This document shows, one piece after another, positions 47,201 through 58,960 of a stretch of 64,000 nucleotides of DNA (position 1 is its first letter; the number at the start of each line of letters is the position of its first letter). A model generated the notes under the pieces. That model worked only from the letters and a program-made list of their open reading frames with translations, was not told where the DNA came from and ran no database searches. The position numbers and the translations under genes were made by a program. The stretch comes from Fratercula arctica (taxonomy: Eukaryota; Chordata; Aves; Charadriiformes; Alcidae), in contig CANTUZ010000002.1 of the NCBI GenBank assembly GCA_947846985.1, forward strand, positions 16,879,587-16,943,586, given 5' to 3'.

Positions 47201-49117
47201 CCTTATATTTCACCCCAAGCACCTGTGGCTGCTCAGCAAGGAGGAAAGCTCTAATGTGCCAACTTGGATTCAGATTTTGCAGCAGGAAAAGCCTGATTTT
47301 GGAAATGCTCCTCCGCCTCCCTTGTGGCCGAGCGCAGCAGGGGCTGGGGAGCCGGCGGGCTGCTTGGGGTGCCTGCTCTGTGCTACAGCCAGCGGCTGGG
47401 GATTAATATCACAGAGAGATCGAGCGCCGAGTTATTTCCGCAATCCGTTCACATAATGGATGTGAATGTCAAGATGCCGCCATCTGAAGTATGAGCACCT
47501 TGGAACAAAACAAAAAAGTACTGGCGGTGTCAGCTTTCAGGAATGCTTTTCAGAGGCGGTGGGAAGCTGCACACACGGCATCCACTTTCTTCAGCATCTT
47601 CCTTTGTGAAAAAAAGGTGACCTCAGGCCCTCTCCTCTTCCTCCATAGACAGTCACGCACAGGTCTGTTATAAACTAAACCCTGTGCACATTTACTACAA
47701 TGCGAGCAGCTTTTTGGCAGGCAGTTTCCCAGGCAGGTGCCCTGCTCGGGGTGGATTTGTGGCTCCAGCGTGTGTGGACTCTGTTAAAGGGCTGTGAACA
47801 GACCAGAGCATCTACAAACCCTGTTTGAGTTTTTATCCCCCTCTTCGCTGCAGACTTTCCAGAGCTTGTGTCGGACATGAGACATGGGCTGATTTGGCAG
47901 TGACCCCTGTACAAACATGACCTCTGGATCTGGAGCTCCAGGACAAAACTGAAGCTGGAGCAGGATTTAGTGCTAACCAGGAGATGGCTGTAATCATCTT
48001 GGTACTGAGCTATGCCCATGAGCTTCCTGGCTGGAGGTTTAAGTACTGTCCACATCATCACCATCACCACAGTTGGTCAGAATAACTTACCCTGACTGTG
48101 AGCTGTGATTACACTGGAGAGCTGTCTGCTCTCTAGCTGTTAAAATAACTTCTCTCTCGATCTGGGGACACAGGTAGAGAAAGCTGCATTGCTCACACCT
48201 TGGCCTTGGATGCCCAGCAAGCCTCAGCGCCCAGGGCTGTATCACTGCAATATGGCATTTTGAGTTGTATTTTCCCTAGAAAAATGCTACTGACTTTGCA
48301 GTGGGTCAGCGTGTGGGAGAGCGCAGCTCCCCATTTGGAAGGATCCCATCCCAAACCCTGTAATAGCTTTGTAATAGGGACACGGAGGCCAGAAAGGGAG
48401 TTTTCCCAAGAGTTCCTGTGTTTGGTGCCTAAACTGCACAGTGATTGATGTCTTAGAAATGAAATAGCCTGGCTGTTACATCAAAATAGCTGTGAAAATA
48501 ATAATTTTCTCCCAAATAAGCATTCCTGCCCAAAAGTGCTGGCCAAAAATTTCGTTGGTAGAGAGCCCTCAAAGCCTGGATGTTGCTCCTTCCCTGCCTC
48601 AAGTTAGCTGCAAGGAGATCATCTATATCAAAAATATTAGATGTAAAATCAGTATTAGATCCTTGGATGAGACCCCACCCATGGTCTGTCAGGGTACTTC
48701 AAGGGCTGAACAGTATTTTCAGTCTCCTGCCCCATGTCACCAACTTTCCCATCATGTAATGAAGTTTCATTTCTAGGAGAATGAGAGTGCCCTGGCATTC
48801 AGACCTGATTGTCTGATGTGAATTTAGATTATTCCATCAAGGCAATAACGAGATCTGGGATCACAATCTGCTGGAATAATTTAGTAAGCCATGTGAGGTC
48901 ACTATTGCTTCTTACAAATATGGCTTAGACATAATTTACCTGGCAGTAACTTGACCTGGAAGAGAGAGGTTTATCTTCTTGGCATGCTGTGTCTGGGTAG
49001 CTTGACAATCTCTACATAAATTTGAGATCTTTCATTCTCCAGCTGGTTGTTATTACTTATAATCTGTTAATGCAAAAAGTATTCCTTCCAGAGGCCCCTT
49101 TCCCTGCCTTTCTTACC
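47201..49117. other. Non-coding stretch, no gene seen
   Basis: Unique sequence. A YY1-like word, GCCGCCATCT, occurs at about 47475-47484. A short CAT/CAC run lies at about 48053-48069. Frames up to 131 codons (47675-48070, minus) show no domain. Confidence 0.5.
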
Positions 49118-49139
49118 TTTTTTTTTAAAAAAAAAAAAA
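49118..49139. repeat. T9-A13 homopolymer junction
   Basis: Nine T followed directly by thirteen A makes a perfect self-complementary T9A9 core. Such tracts are rigid and tend to exclude nucleosomes. No element is recognised beside it. Confidence 0.85.
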
Positions 49140-51459
49140 GAAAAGATTTATTGCATGTTGTTTTGTCTTAGGATCTCAGGCCCATGCCCTTGCGGCCATT
49201 ATCATTTGGTCATTGCACCAAAACCCTTTGTTATGTTTTAGGTTCCTCTTCACTTCTAAATGTTGTGCTATATCATAACATACGATTTTCAGGAAACATT
49301 GATTAAAGGCCCTATACTGAAAAACTTTCCTTGTAGATGTATCCCATAGTGTTGCTTAGAATCCCTTTTGTAGGGAGATTACAGGGAATTACAGGATTAC
49401 AGTAGAAATGGGGAAAAATCACTGCAGGGATTCCTGAGGGAGGCCTGATCTTGACCTCTCTTGGGATAGTCACTCTGCAGCTCTTACACATCCCGCTCCA
49501 TCCCTCTCTGGGCATCTGAGACCAGCAGGGGGTCGGTGTCTGCCCGCACTGTGCAAGTGCACTGCCCTTCTCCGTGTCTTGGGACACCCTCCCTACCCCT
49601 TGTCCCCTTCCTTGGTGCCAGCAGGGACCAAGTGGCTCCTCATCACTGCCACAGTTGACGCCATCTGCTTCCTTCTGATGTCTGCGGTGCTGCCCCTTCT
49701 CCCACACCTACTGCTGCTGTTAGCTGAAGCACGGGGGGATTTCTGCTGCCCTTTGAACCTCTCTGGCAGTTGGAGTGTGAAACACCCCTTCAGCATTTCC
49801 ATGTTCTAGAAAGGGCAGTTTCACTTCTCTTTTGGGTTTTTGGGTTCAAAAGCCCCAGGAGGGCAGCCCACTGCAGGCTCCACTTCCTGCTCCTTTACCA
49901 GAAACAGCCAATGCCGAAGAGCTGCCCCGTCCTCTTGACCAAGCGCTGCGGGAAGCCCTTCAGCACCGAAGGGTAGCGAGGGAGAGACAAAGCCCAGCTG
50001 GAAGTGAGTTGTGTCTCTGGTGTTTGCCCACCACCGCCACAACCCACTGTGTGAATGAACTCACTGGCGTGTCCCACTGCCTTCGTCATCGATGGTCCCA
50101 CGAGTATGTGGTGGCTGCTCCTATCTGTGCACCGTGGCTTCTCTGTGGGAATCCTGGAGGCATGGCCCAGGGCCAGGGCACACGCAGGGTGAGTCCTGAG
50201 GGACCGGGATGCTGGGGAGCACTGCGGGGTCAGCCTGCCCTGCTGCACAGACACAGCTCCTGAGAGCTGGAAGGCATCAGAACTTTGGTGTCCAGGCTCA
50301 GCTCCACTTGAGGGTCAGTGCCTTGACATTTCCAGCACCAGCACTGGGCTTAGAGGATGGTCGTCAAAAGGCAGTCACCCTAGAAGGCGAGAAGAAGCTC
50401 TCCAGAAATGGTAGAATGTTTGGTAGAACATACCGTCCTTCAATGAAATATATTGCAGTGCAAACATCCAGTTCGATACAGCCGTTACTGTTGTTGTCTG
50501 GGTCTATGCAGTTTCTCTCAACATTCTTTTATCTTTTCTGCTATGATTATCTGGACCCCAGATATTACCAGTGCCTCCTTCCCATTATCATTATACCACA
50601 TTTTAGCAATGTGACAAACAGCGGCAGCCTCAGAAATGCCAGCTTTAAAGAGTGACTAAACCCTCACCCACACTTTTAAAATGGGGCAGCTGAGAAAGAG
50701 CTTTTATGTAAGACGATGCAGAGCATTACAGCCATCCCCATCAGGCTGTTTTTTTTTTTCTCCTCCCTCGCCTCAAGAAGTTGCAATTTTAGCTTGTATT
50801 TGCTTCTTTTCCAGCTCATGACTCCACTTCTGACTGGAAGGCACAGCCTCTGAACAGGGCTCTGCTGATGTCTGTAACATTAGCACAAGGCTGTCAGGGA
50901 GCAGACGGCATGTGATCAGGAGAGGCTAAACCGGGACGCTGTGATTCAGATAACCAGCTTCCCTATTTCTGGCTCCGCTTTGAGGTCCAGGTTCCTCTGC
51001 TCCTTGTCTTGGAGGTGGGTGTGCAGGGCCATCACAGCCCACCACAGCCAGTGCCCAGGACCACGCAGAAGAAGAAGCATGTGCGTGAAGCAGGGCATTG
51101 TCTATGGAAGGGGAACCAGCAAGGGGAGTGGGCTGGAAATACCCCAAGGAATAAATATTTTTACTAGTCCCATTGCAGAAGCTGAAGGATATCCTGCTTC
51201 TCCAGCGGTGAGGAGCGCTTGGCCCCATGTGAGGGAGCTGTTCCATCCCCTCTGGCTCCTCTCCCACTGCTTTTGCTTTTGCTGTGCGTTTCTCAGCAAC
51301 TCTCCCAACAGACTGTCATCCCTAGCTCTTCCTCCCGCTGCTTAGTCAAGTGCCTGTGATGGAAGGGAGGTGGAGGGGGGTGCTCCTGGGGGATTTATCC
51401 AGCAACCTTCGAACTACACAGAAGTGTACAACCTCAGCAAAATTTTAATCTGCCCCTGG
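49140..51459. other. Non-coding stretch, no gene seen
   Basis: Unique sequence, moderately GC-rich at 49490-50340, with overlapping frames up to 148 codons on both strands. A T11 run lies near 50748-50758. No domain and no repeat is recognised. Confidence 0.5.
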
Positions 51460-51610
51460 AAATTGTAGGTTATTTTTTATTGAAAGAGAGATTTAATTGA
51501 AAATTCAGGGCTATGTCTCCTGTTGGGCTATTACTTATGATGAGTGTAATCACTTAAAGTGAATTTTACTTTTAAATTATGGGGCAATGTCATAGGAAAG
51601 GAGCATAATT
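51460..51610. promoter_or_regulatory. Candidate regulatory block with palindromic NKX2-type site
   Basis: The AT-rich block contains TCACTTAAAGTGA at 51550-51562: exact inverted arms TCACTT and AAGTGA around a single A. CACTTAA is the core bound by NKX2-class homeodomains, so the palindrome could hold a dimer. TTTAATTGAAAATTC lies about 60 bases upstream. Function is inferred. Confidence 0.25.
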
Positions 51611-54600
51611 TCATTCCCGTAAGAGAGTTGCCCACACACATCTGAGAGAGATGCTCTTCCTGCGCAGCCTGCCACAGGCCAGCGCCTGAGGTGCATAAAC
51701 CTACAAGAGGCAGAAAGCAGAAATGAAACTGTTGCTCACCAATCTGCACTGCACAAAGTGCTAAGAAAAAAGGTTGCTCAACACAAAACACCTACTTAAG
51801 TCTCATCTGCCATTGCAAATATTGCCAAAACACCTATTTAAGGCTGTTCTGCAATTGCATGATGGCTGATGACAAAAAGGAGTGAGATTAAAACTACTCT
51901 TTTGATGTTCAGCAGGTGGCTCTGGAAGAAGCAGCTGCTGCTCCATTCCCACAGGTATATCGTAAAATCTTTAATGGGACAACAAATGGTGACAGTCCTG
52001 TGCCATGATGTTGCTTGCAGGCGGCCTCTCCCTGCCCCAGCCAGCAAGCCCGCGGCACAGGCAGACTGTCAGGGTACTTGTGCCTGAGCTTTCCTTCTTT
52101 AGCTCAAACTCTCAGCCTAAAGCCTGTGCTCAAAGACCACCCCAGCCCCATCACTCTTCCCAGTCCTCTCTCCCCCTGGCCTCAGTCTGCTCTTGGCATA
52201 GGCCTAGTTCCCTTTTTCCCCCCCTTCTCTTCACAATTTCTGTCGTATCTTTTCTGTTTCCCGTGCGTCTTGCTTGCTGTCTGTGCCCTGCCAGAGGTGT
52301 CTTCCCCATGACATCTCTCCCCTTTCCTCCATCCCTTCACCAAATTTCTGTGCCCTGGGGAAATGGCGTTCACTGCAGCTGGGCTGCTTCATGCCCTCTC
52401 CATCAGCTCTGCCCAACTTCTCTTGGTTCTTCCCTCTCATACCTCCCTGTAACCTCCCGCACTGAAGACCAGCCCTACCACTGCCCCCCTGTATCACCCC
52501 CTGTATCAGCGGTTGCTTCAGGGAATCCTCCTGCTTCCTGGAGGCAGTACTAGGCTCAAGAGGATCCAAAAAGTGGAAATTTGGGTATCCTTCTCCATGA
52601 GCAGATGAGAAGAAGCTTCTTAGCTTGACCTGTAAGGACTCTACTGCCTTCACTATGGACATTTGCCCTAGCAGAAATGGCTTTCTCTCCTGACTGCTTC
52701 TCCCTCCCCACTCTCTTCAACTGTGCTCTTTGCCTGTGGCTTTTCATATTCTTCCCCACCCTTTTGCCCATCAGTCTTTTCCCCACCGACAGCCTCCATG
52801 GACCACCGTATGGTTTGACAGAATCAGCATCAATTGCACAGCCGCCTCTCAGTCACAGTCATGCTGTGCCATGTGTCCTCTGCACCTGCCCAGCCTCAAC
52901 CCATGCCTGGCACACACACGTTTGCCCCCTGCTGTTGCTCTTTGACTCAGACCAGCCACCCGTCAAGGTGGCAGGATGCTGCCAGGAAAACAGGGGGAAG
53001 GAGCTTACCCTCAGCCCCCACCTGGCCTTCTCTTTGCCAGGCTTTCCTTTTTCCCCACTCCATCACAGATTTTGTGTGTTAACGTGCCCCATTTTGATTT
53101 TTCAGTCCACTCTGAGAGGTAGCTGTTCAGTTCTCTTCTTGATCCGGACTGACTTTATTTTCTTAGGAATTTTTGCTAGCTTTTTAGGAGCCTTTCTAGC
53201 TCTCTCCAGCTCATGCTTTTCTGTCTGCCCCCACCACTGCCTCTCAGTGGACTCCTCTCATTTTTTTTTCCTCCCTCTTGCTCAAAGGCATATTTAGATT
53301 AGAAGAGTTGGGGAAACTTGTGCTTTCTAAGTTTCAGCAATGGTCTGGTCTTGGCAGATTTCACTGATGTTGTAACAGATCAATGTATTGCCTGGGAAAC
53401 TGAAACACGCCACGTGCGTCCTGCCCTCCCCTTGGTGGTGACACGCACTTGGACTCGGCCGGGTTTGACGTAATTATTCCTCCAATATGCCTCTCTGGGC
53501 TTATTATTTATCCCATGTAAGATCCACTCTTACCATTTATTTCTGACACTGACCACATCTCTCCTGCCATGACCTCTCCCTTATCCTTGTGTCAGCAGAT
53601 CATTCCAGTTCATTTCTTAGCAAAAATTATGTGTCTTCATAAGTCTCTACCATCATGGTTCTCTTTCCAGTCAAAAGAAAACAGAGGTGAAATGAAACTG
53701 AGTTACTTTGGGTGTTTTCCTCTGCATATTTGTAATCTCATCCCGAGGAGCACTTCAAAAAAGTTGCAGAAGAGCTTGTGTTGACTCATACAGTGCAGTC
53801 AGGCAGTTGGCATCATACTCATTCAATACTCTGGCTTAGGAAAGAAATTGCTATTATATCAAGAAAATTTACCAAAATTCTCAAAACATTAATCATCCCG
53901 ACATCAAGATACCAGTTGATCTTTTCTCTCCAGTCACTCGCTGCTATATAACCTGGGTTATACACAGCAAGTCTGCGTGTGAGCCCTTTTCTTCTCCAGA
54001 AATAATGGTTTGTCCCACCATTCATGAAGAACAACCCAGTCCAGGAGCTGTTCTGCAGACATATTTGGTGTTGGAATTTCAGAGGAACATCTGAGCTTCA
54101 TTTGCATGAAATAAGGCAAATTTTTCCTGCCTCTACCTGGTAATGAAGTTAATTACATGCTTAAGGAGAAAGATTGCCTCTTGTGTAGTTTTACAGTCTC
54201 TAGTGTAATTACAGGTACAAATCTTAATATTACCAGTACGTGGACTCTGTGCTTTTGGTTTGACTATTGAAAAAAACCGCTAAAGCCTTATCTGAGTGGA
54301 AAGCTTTCCCTTGTCCCTGCAGTTTTGGGTGCTGTCTGTCTTTCATCTTACACCATTTTCCCCCACAGTGGGAGTTGGGGGTGAGCCGGGCACGCTCTGC
54401 CGCGCCTGCAGCATGGAAAATACACTTTTAATTCATCTTTCACCAGCACAGTGGTGAGGAGTCAGCTGAAGCTGTGTCGGGAGTCACAGCGATTTCATAT
54501 GCCATGACTCCAGAGGAGAAACACATGCTGCAGCAAGTACAGGGTCTAAAATAATAGACACTAGGGGGAAATAAAAGCATGTCAGTGGGTGGACTGTTAA

Positions 54601-55557
54601 ACCCACACAGCCAAATCCTGAGAGGTCCTAAGCCCTCACTCTTGTTGGCTTCAAGAAGACTTCAGGTGCTCATCTCCTCTCAGGATGTGGCCACAGGCAT
54701 TTTTCTTAATAAAAAGGTCTCCACTGACTGGGTGGAGAGCAAAAGGTTTTTGAGCACATTGGTATGATTTTTCTGGATTTGTGGAGTGGGCAGCATGGAT
54801 TGGGGTTTGTAGCAGCAGTACTTGTTCCCCTGGAGATGGTGGTCATGACTTCTGGTGCTGCTTCTGGACTCACTACAGCAAAACAGTGCGTAAAACGGGG
54901 AACAAAAAGAGCCGCTGTCAGAAGGGCTCATAGGTAGCAGATGCCCGTGTGGCTCTCTGGAGGGAGGAAAACCTCTTCATTCAGATGGCTTTGGTCTCCT
55001 GACTCTTCAAGAAACTGCATATTGTACAAAACTCCCCTGTATATTTAAACAAAAGAGACTTCTTTGTTTCCATGTGGCGTGGAAGGGTTCCCATATGACT
55101 CTTCTCAGGGATGCAAAGCCATTGCTAATAAAATAGCATTTTAGTGCTTGTTCGTCCCACAAAGGGCAAATCTTTACCCTGAGACTGTCTTAATATTATT
55201 GTTATAACTTAAAGACACTGAACAGAGTTGCACTAACTTGGAATATTATTTTCAGTAGTTCCAACAATGTCTGCAGCACACCTGCTCTCCGCGGTCATTT
55301 CAAGCCAGCTCCTGCTCTGTTGTTATTGGCTCCATACCAAGAGCCAGCAAAGCAAAAAATTTTTCACTTAAGCCTAAACTTACTGTTCTCCTGTCAGCTT
55401 CCCCGTAATGTATTACTTCACCATGTCCTTTGACCTCTTGCATTTCTTTGTAGAGAAATATAATTAATTGTGAGACACAGCTTAGCTCTGGGGGTTCAAA
55501 ACAGTTTCACATGTTTACTCAAAACATTAACTTTTTTCCTTCTTTTTTAATTTCCAG
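51611..55557. other. Long non-coding stretch, no gene seen
   Basis: Unique sequence. From 52080 to 53290 the plus strand is C/T-rich, which removes stop codons and yields long frames (182 and 206 codons) without any domain. The rest is AT-rich. The last 30 bases form a strong pyrimidine tract. Confidence 0.5.
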
Positions 55558-55728
55558 GCAGAAAAGGTGATGAGGGTTAAACAAAGCATCGCTCCTTCCA
55601 AGAGCTCCAAACCCCAGCAGGGCTGCAAAGAGCTGATGGGGGGGAGGAGGGTGAGAGGGTTGGACACGGGGATTTCTCAGCCAGACCCCGGGAGCCAGAG
55701 CTGTGCCTGGGAGCTCAGGTGCAGGAAG
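55558..55728 (+). other. Candidate 171-nt exon, splice-flanked and open
   Basis: The acceptor is excellent: a branch-point-like CATTAAC, then CTTTTTTCCTTCTTTTTTAA and TTTCCAG ending at 55557. The donor is AGGAAG|GTAAGAG (GT at 55729-55730). The 171-base length is exactly 57 codons and the frame from the first base is open throughout, phase 0 to phase 0. It begins AEKVMRVKQSIAPSKSSK and ends LRCRK. The peptide is basic and low in hydrophobic residues. I do not recognise it. The segment is GC- and purine-rich against AT-rich flanks, as real exons often are. With no joining exon in phase, a lncRNA exon or a pseudoexon remains possible. Confidence 0.27.
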
Positions 55729-58674
55729 GTAAGAGGAACACCTCTACTGCACAAATAGCCTCAGCCTCAGAGCAATACAGAGGAAAAGAAGATGATGTTC
55801 TAGAAAAAACACAAACCAAGCTATGGTCATCTAGTATGTAACTACCTAGGCTCTTAAATGGGTATGGGTACAATGCTGCAGCCCTGCAGGAAGCTCTCAC
55901 CATGCAGGATGGACAGTGTGGTCCAAGATCCCACCGAGAGAGCCATGAGGAACCAGCCAAGGTGTGCAGCACCAGGCAGCCCCAGGAACTCGTGGTCTGG
56001 GAGTACAGTGGCAGCAAACTTGTCACCTGGGGTTCAGTGCACAGCCTTTGTCTTCTGTCTCCAGAGGGTTGTGAGCAGGAGACCCAAGACCAAGCTTCCA
56101 ATACCAGTAACTTAAACTTATACTGCGCAGTTACGCTGCAAACTTCATCATGGTTTTCTGTGCTGGCCTGGGGAGCTGGCAGCTGAGGGCTGGGGCACCT
56201 GAGGGCTGGGATAAGGTTGATGCATCCAAGCTGCTGATTTTCCTTCTCTTAGCACCACGGGGGTGTAGGTGATGGTGGATCTCTGCAGATCTTTCTGTGT
56301 TTTGAGGGAATATAATAAGCTACCGCTGCCAACAGCAACATCATCACTTGCCCTTCTCTTGTGGGGTCCCTCATCGGGAGACCTCAGCTAAAACAGTGAC
56401 ATGTCCCAGGGAGCCAGGCCAACAGCAGTATCTTTGCTTCTCACTGAGAAATCGGGACACAGAGGAGGAGTTAAAGTGACCTGCCACTTTCCTTACTCAC
56501 ACATTAATTCATGAAGATTTGTCACACAAATGATGACAAACCTCTTCACTGGAAGAAGGTCTGATTTACTTGTCACACCAATAGACCTCTGTAACAACCC
56601 TACAATACTGTAGAAATCCTGCCTCATTTGTGGATTAGTGTCACAAGACCCAGAGTGTTTCTAGAAGCCCTGAAGGACCCAGTTAAGTCACTTTTCCCAT
56701 CCTCTTTGTGCTGCAGAATCATTTCTTATGTTGTGGGACATGCTCACAGCCCATCTGAGGGCAGCTGCTGCAAATCCAACATGTGGGTGCTGTTAATCCC
56801 ACAGGAATTTTCTTAGGAAATGGAGGGGGAGGGAAAGTTGCGTACAGATACAGGCATAAACAAAAAAAAACCCCTCATAAAGCTTCAGCACATTTCTATT
56901 TTCCAGGCACACGGAGCCATCCAGCACCATAAGCAACTAAGAACCGGAGAGAGAGATATTCAGTAATAATGAGATGCACTTGGGGTAATACTTTCAAAGG
57001 GATGTGAAGTTTCTAGTCCTTATGAGCTTAAGAGTAGTCTCGTAGCTGATACTCCACAGAAAGCCCTGATAACCCTTTGCAAGCCCAGTCAGCACCTTTG
57101 AAGTCAATGGCAACATCGTCACAGTAATAGCTCTAAAGAGCTGTGTTGGCTCTTACATGGCTGAAAGACCATCTAGTTTGTACCACTCAGGTTCTTTGAA
57201 CTAACACCACTCCCCAGGATTACAGCACCTGGCACATCTACTGTCAAGCTGCTTCGCTTCTTTCTTACTGCTTTTCCCAAGCAAGCTCTCCTATAACTTC
57301 ATTTTTTTAATTCCTTTTAATAGAAAAAACCCTGGTTCCATAAACTCGATGTCTAAGTTTGCAGGAATGTTACGCAAACAGCATTGCTGGGATTAAAGCA
57401 GCAACTGGTTGCTGGAGGTCTGTGTTTCTACGTCCTTTTACTTGAATTTCTTTTCCTCAATGCAATACTGAGAACACTCTTGCATGGAAACTAGCAGGAA
57501 AAAGGTCTAGGTTTAAGATCAAAAAAGGTGCAAAACTAGTTGGAAAACGGACTGTGAGGTTTTTTTACAAAAATCAACATTTCATTGTCATATTGGGAGG
57601 ATTAAGTAATGTCCCAACAAGGTTTGTGACAAATCTGGCACAGAGTAGGCAAAGCCAGCGGCCAAATGCTACTATAAAAGCTAAAGTTGGCATGTAATGT
57701 TGTGCATCAGCTAAGAAAACATGAAATCTCACAGCACAACTCTGATCTAATGATGGTACATTTGACAGCCGCATGCCAGAAAGTTCTTTGCAGCTTACCT
57801 AATGGCATGATGGAGTACCAAAACAGCAGGGTGACGCCCTGCCCAGGCCTGGCGTGGTGCACTCAGCCTTGAGTCTATGGCATGAACCAAACGTTCAATG
57901 TTAATGCATGACACTTCCCACAAGGATGGTGTAGTAACCTGTATGAGATTGCATGTCCAAGGGTGATCTTGCCCTTGATTGTTTTCTATGCACATAATGA
58001 GAAGCAAAGTGCTCAGTCCTGGGCACTAGACTAGCCCACCACACCTTGGCTGCTGCTCACCATCTACCCTACTGTCCCAGTAACCTGAATGGCAAACCCA
58101 GTACTGAACCGAGCTTTGAGGCCACATCACATCTGGTCCTTAGCGGGAATGGAATAAAAACCTGTTCTGGAGTAAGTGGTTATAGCCAGGCACCAGGAGG
58201 AGCAGCTCAGGAGGCAGCAAACAACCTGTACAATTTCTTTTATCTAAGAATTTTCTGCTAAACATCCATATGATTACAATATCTAATAAGGAGGCAAACC
58301 AATAGTAATTTAGCTGAAGTGTTATGGTCTTTTGGGTAAACTAATTCTCCCTGCCTCTCAAGCACAAATCCATACAACCAATGCAGATTGGCTACTCTTT
58401 TAGTACCCAAACTAAGATAAATGATCATCTTGTCCATGAGTCATCTAGACCGTTTCCCATAGGAAGACAAGGTCTAAATTCAAATGGATCCTGAAAAGCA
58501 CAAAGAAACGGCCAGAAATCAAATAAATGACAGTAAAAAACACTTAAGAGGGAAATGTCAAATGCAAAAGTCCCCAACAAACAAGCGCAACCTGTGGCAC
58601 CTGCCAGGCATCAGTGTGCAGAGAGGGACCCACAGCCTTTAGAGATCCAGAAACTGTGGGACTTCTTGGTCTTG
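55729..58674. other. Non-coding stretch, no gene seen
   Basis: Unique sequence. A short direct repeat, CTGAGGGCTGGG, occurs twice at about 56184-56211. Frames up to 128 codons (55715-56101, minus) show no domain. No interspersed repeat is recognised with confidence. Confidence 0.5.
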
Positions 58675-58960
58675 TCTGCCCACAACACAACGAAAGGCAA
58701 ATGTCATCCTGGGACACACCTGCAAGGGTGTTTTATGTAAGACACAGAAGAAATTATTGTGCTCTACTTGGCGCCAGTGTGGTCTCAGCTGGAGTTTGGT
58801 GTCCAGTTCTCGGCACCATGCTTTAAGGAAAATGGAAGTTGGATAAGGTCCAAAGGAGCTCATATGAAAGACAAAAGGTTTAGAAAATGCAGCCCGAGAC
58901 AAAAGGCTGATGGAGTGGGCATCTTCTGTGTGGAAATGGGAAGATGAGGGAAACCTAACA
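58675..58960 (+). mobile_element. CR1-like LINE internal fragment, plus orientation, old
   Basis: Degraded RT-coding CR1 phrases are readable: AGAAATTATTGTGCTCTACT, GGTCTCAGCTGGAGTTTGGT and GTCCAGTTCTCGGCACCATG. AAAGGTTTAGAAAATGCAGC follows. In CR1 these encode the LYSALV, PQLEYCVQFWAP and RGLE part of the ORF2 C-terminus. Neither end of the element is present and the frame is broken. The divergence implies an old insertion, older than the other four copies. Confidence 0.72.

Noticed and set aside
52005..53297. Two long plus-strand frames of 182 and 206 codons
   Set aside because: The plus strand is C/T-rich here, which depletes stop codons. The peptides are Ser/Pro/Leu/Phe-rich with no domain.
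57165..57215. Possible CR1 remnant (GACCATCTAGTTTGTACCAC)
   Set aside because: It resembles the CR1 3' phrase GATCATCTAGTCCAACC only over a dozen bases, with no flanking CR1 sequence.
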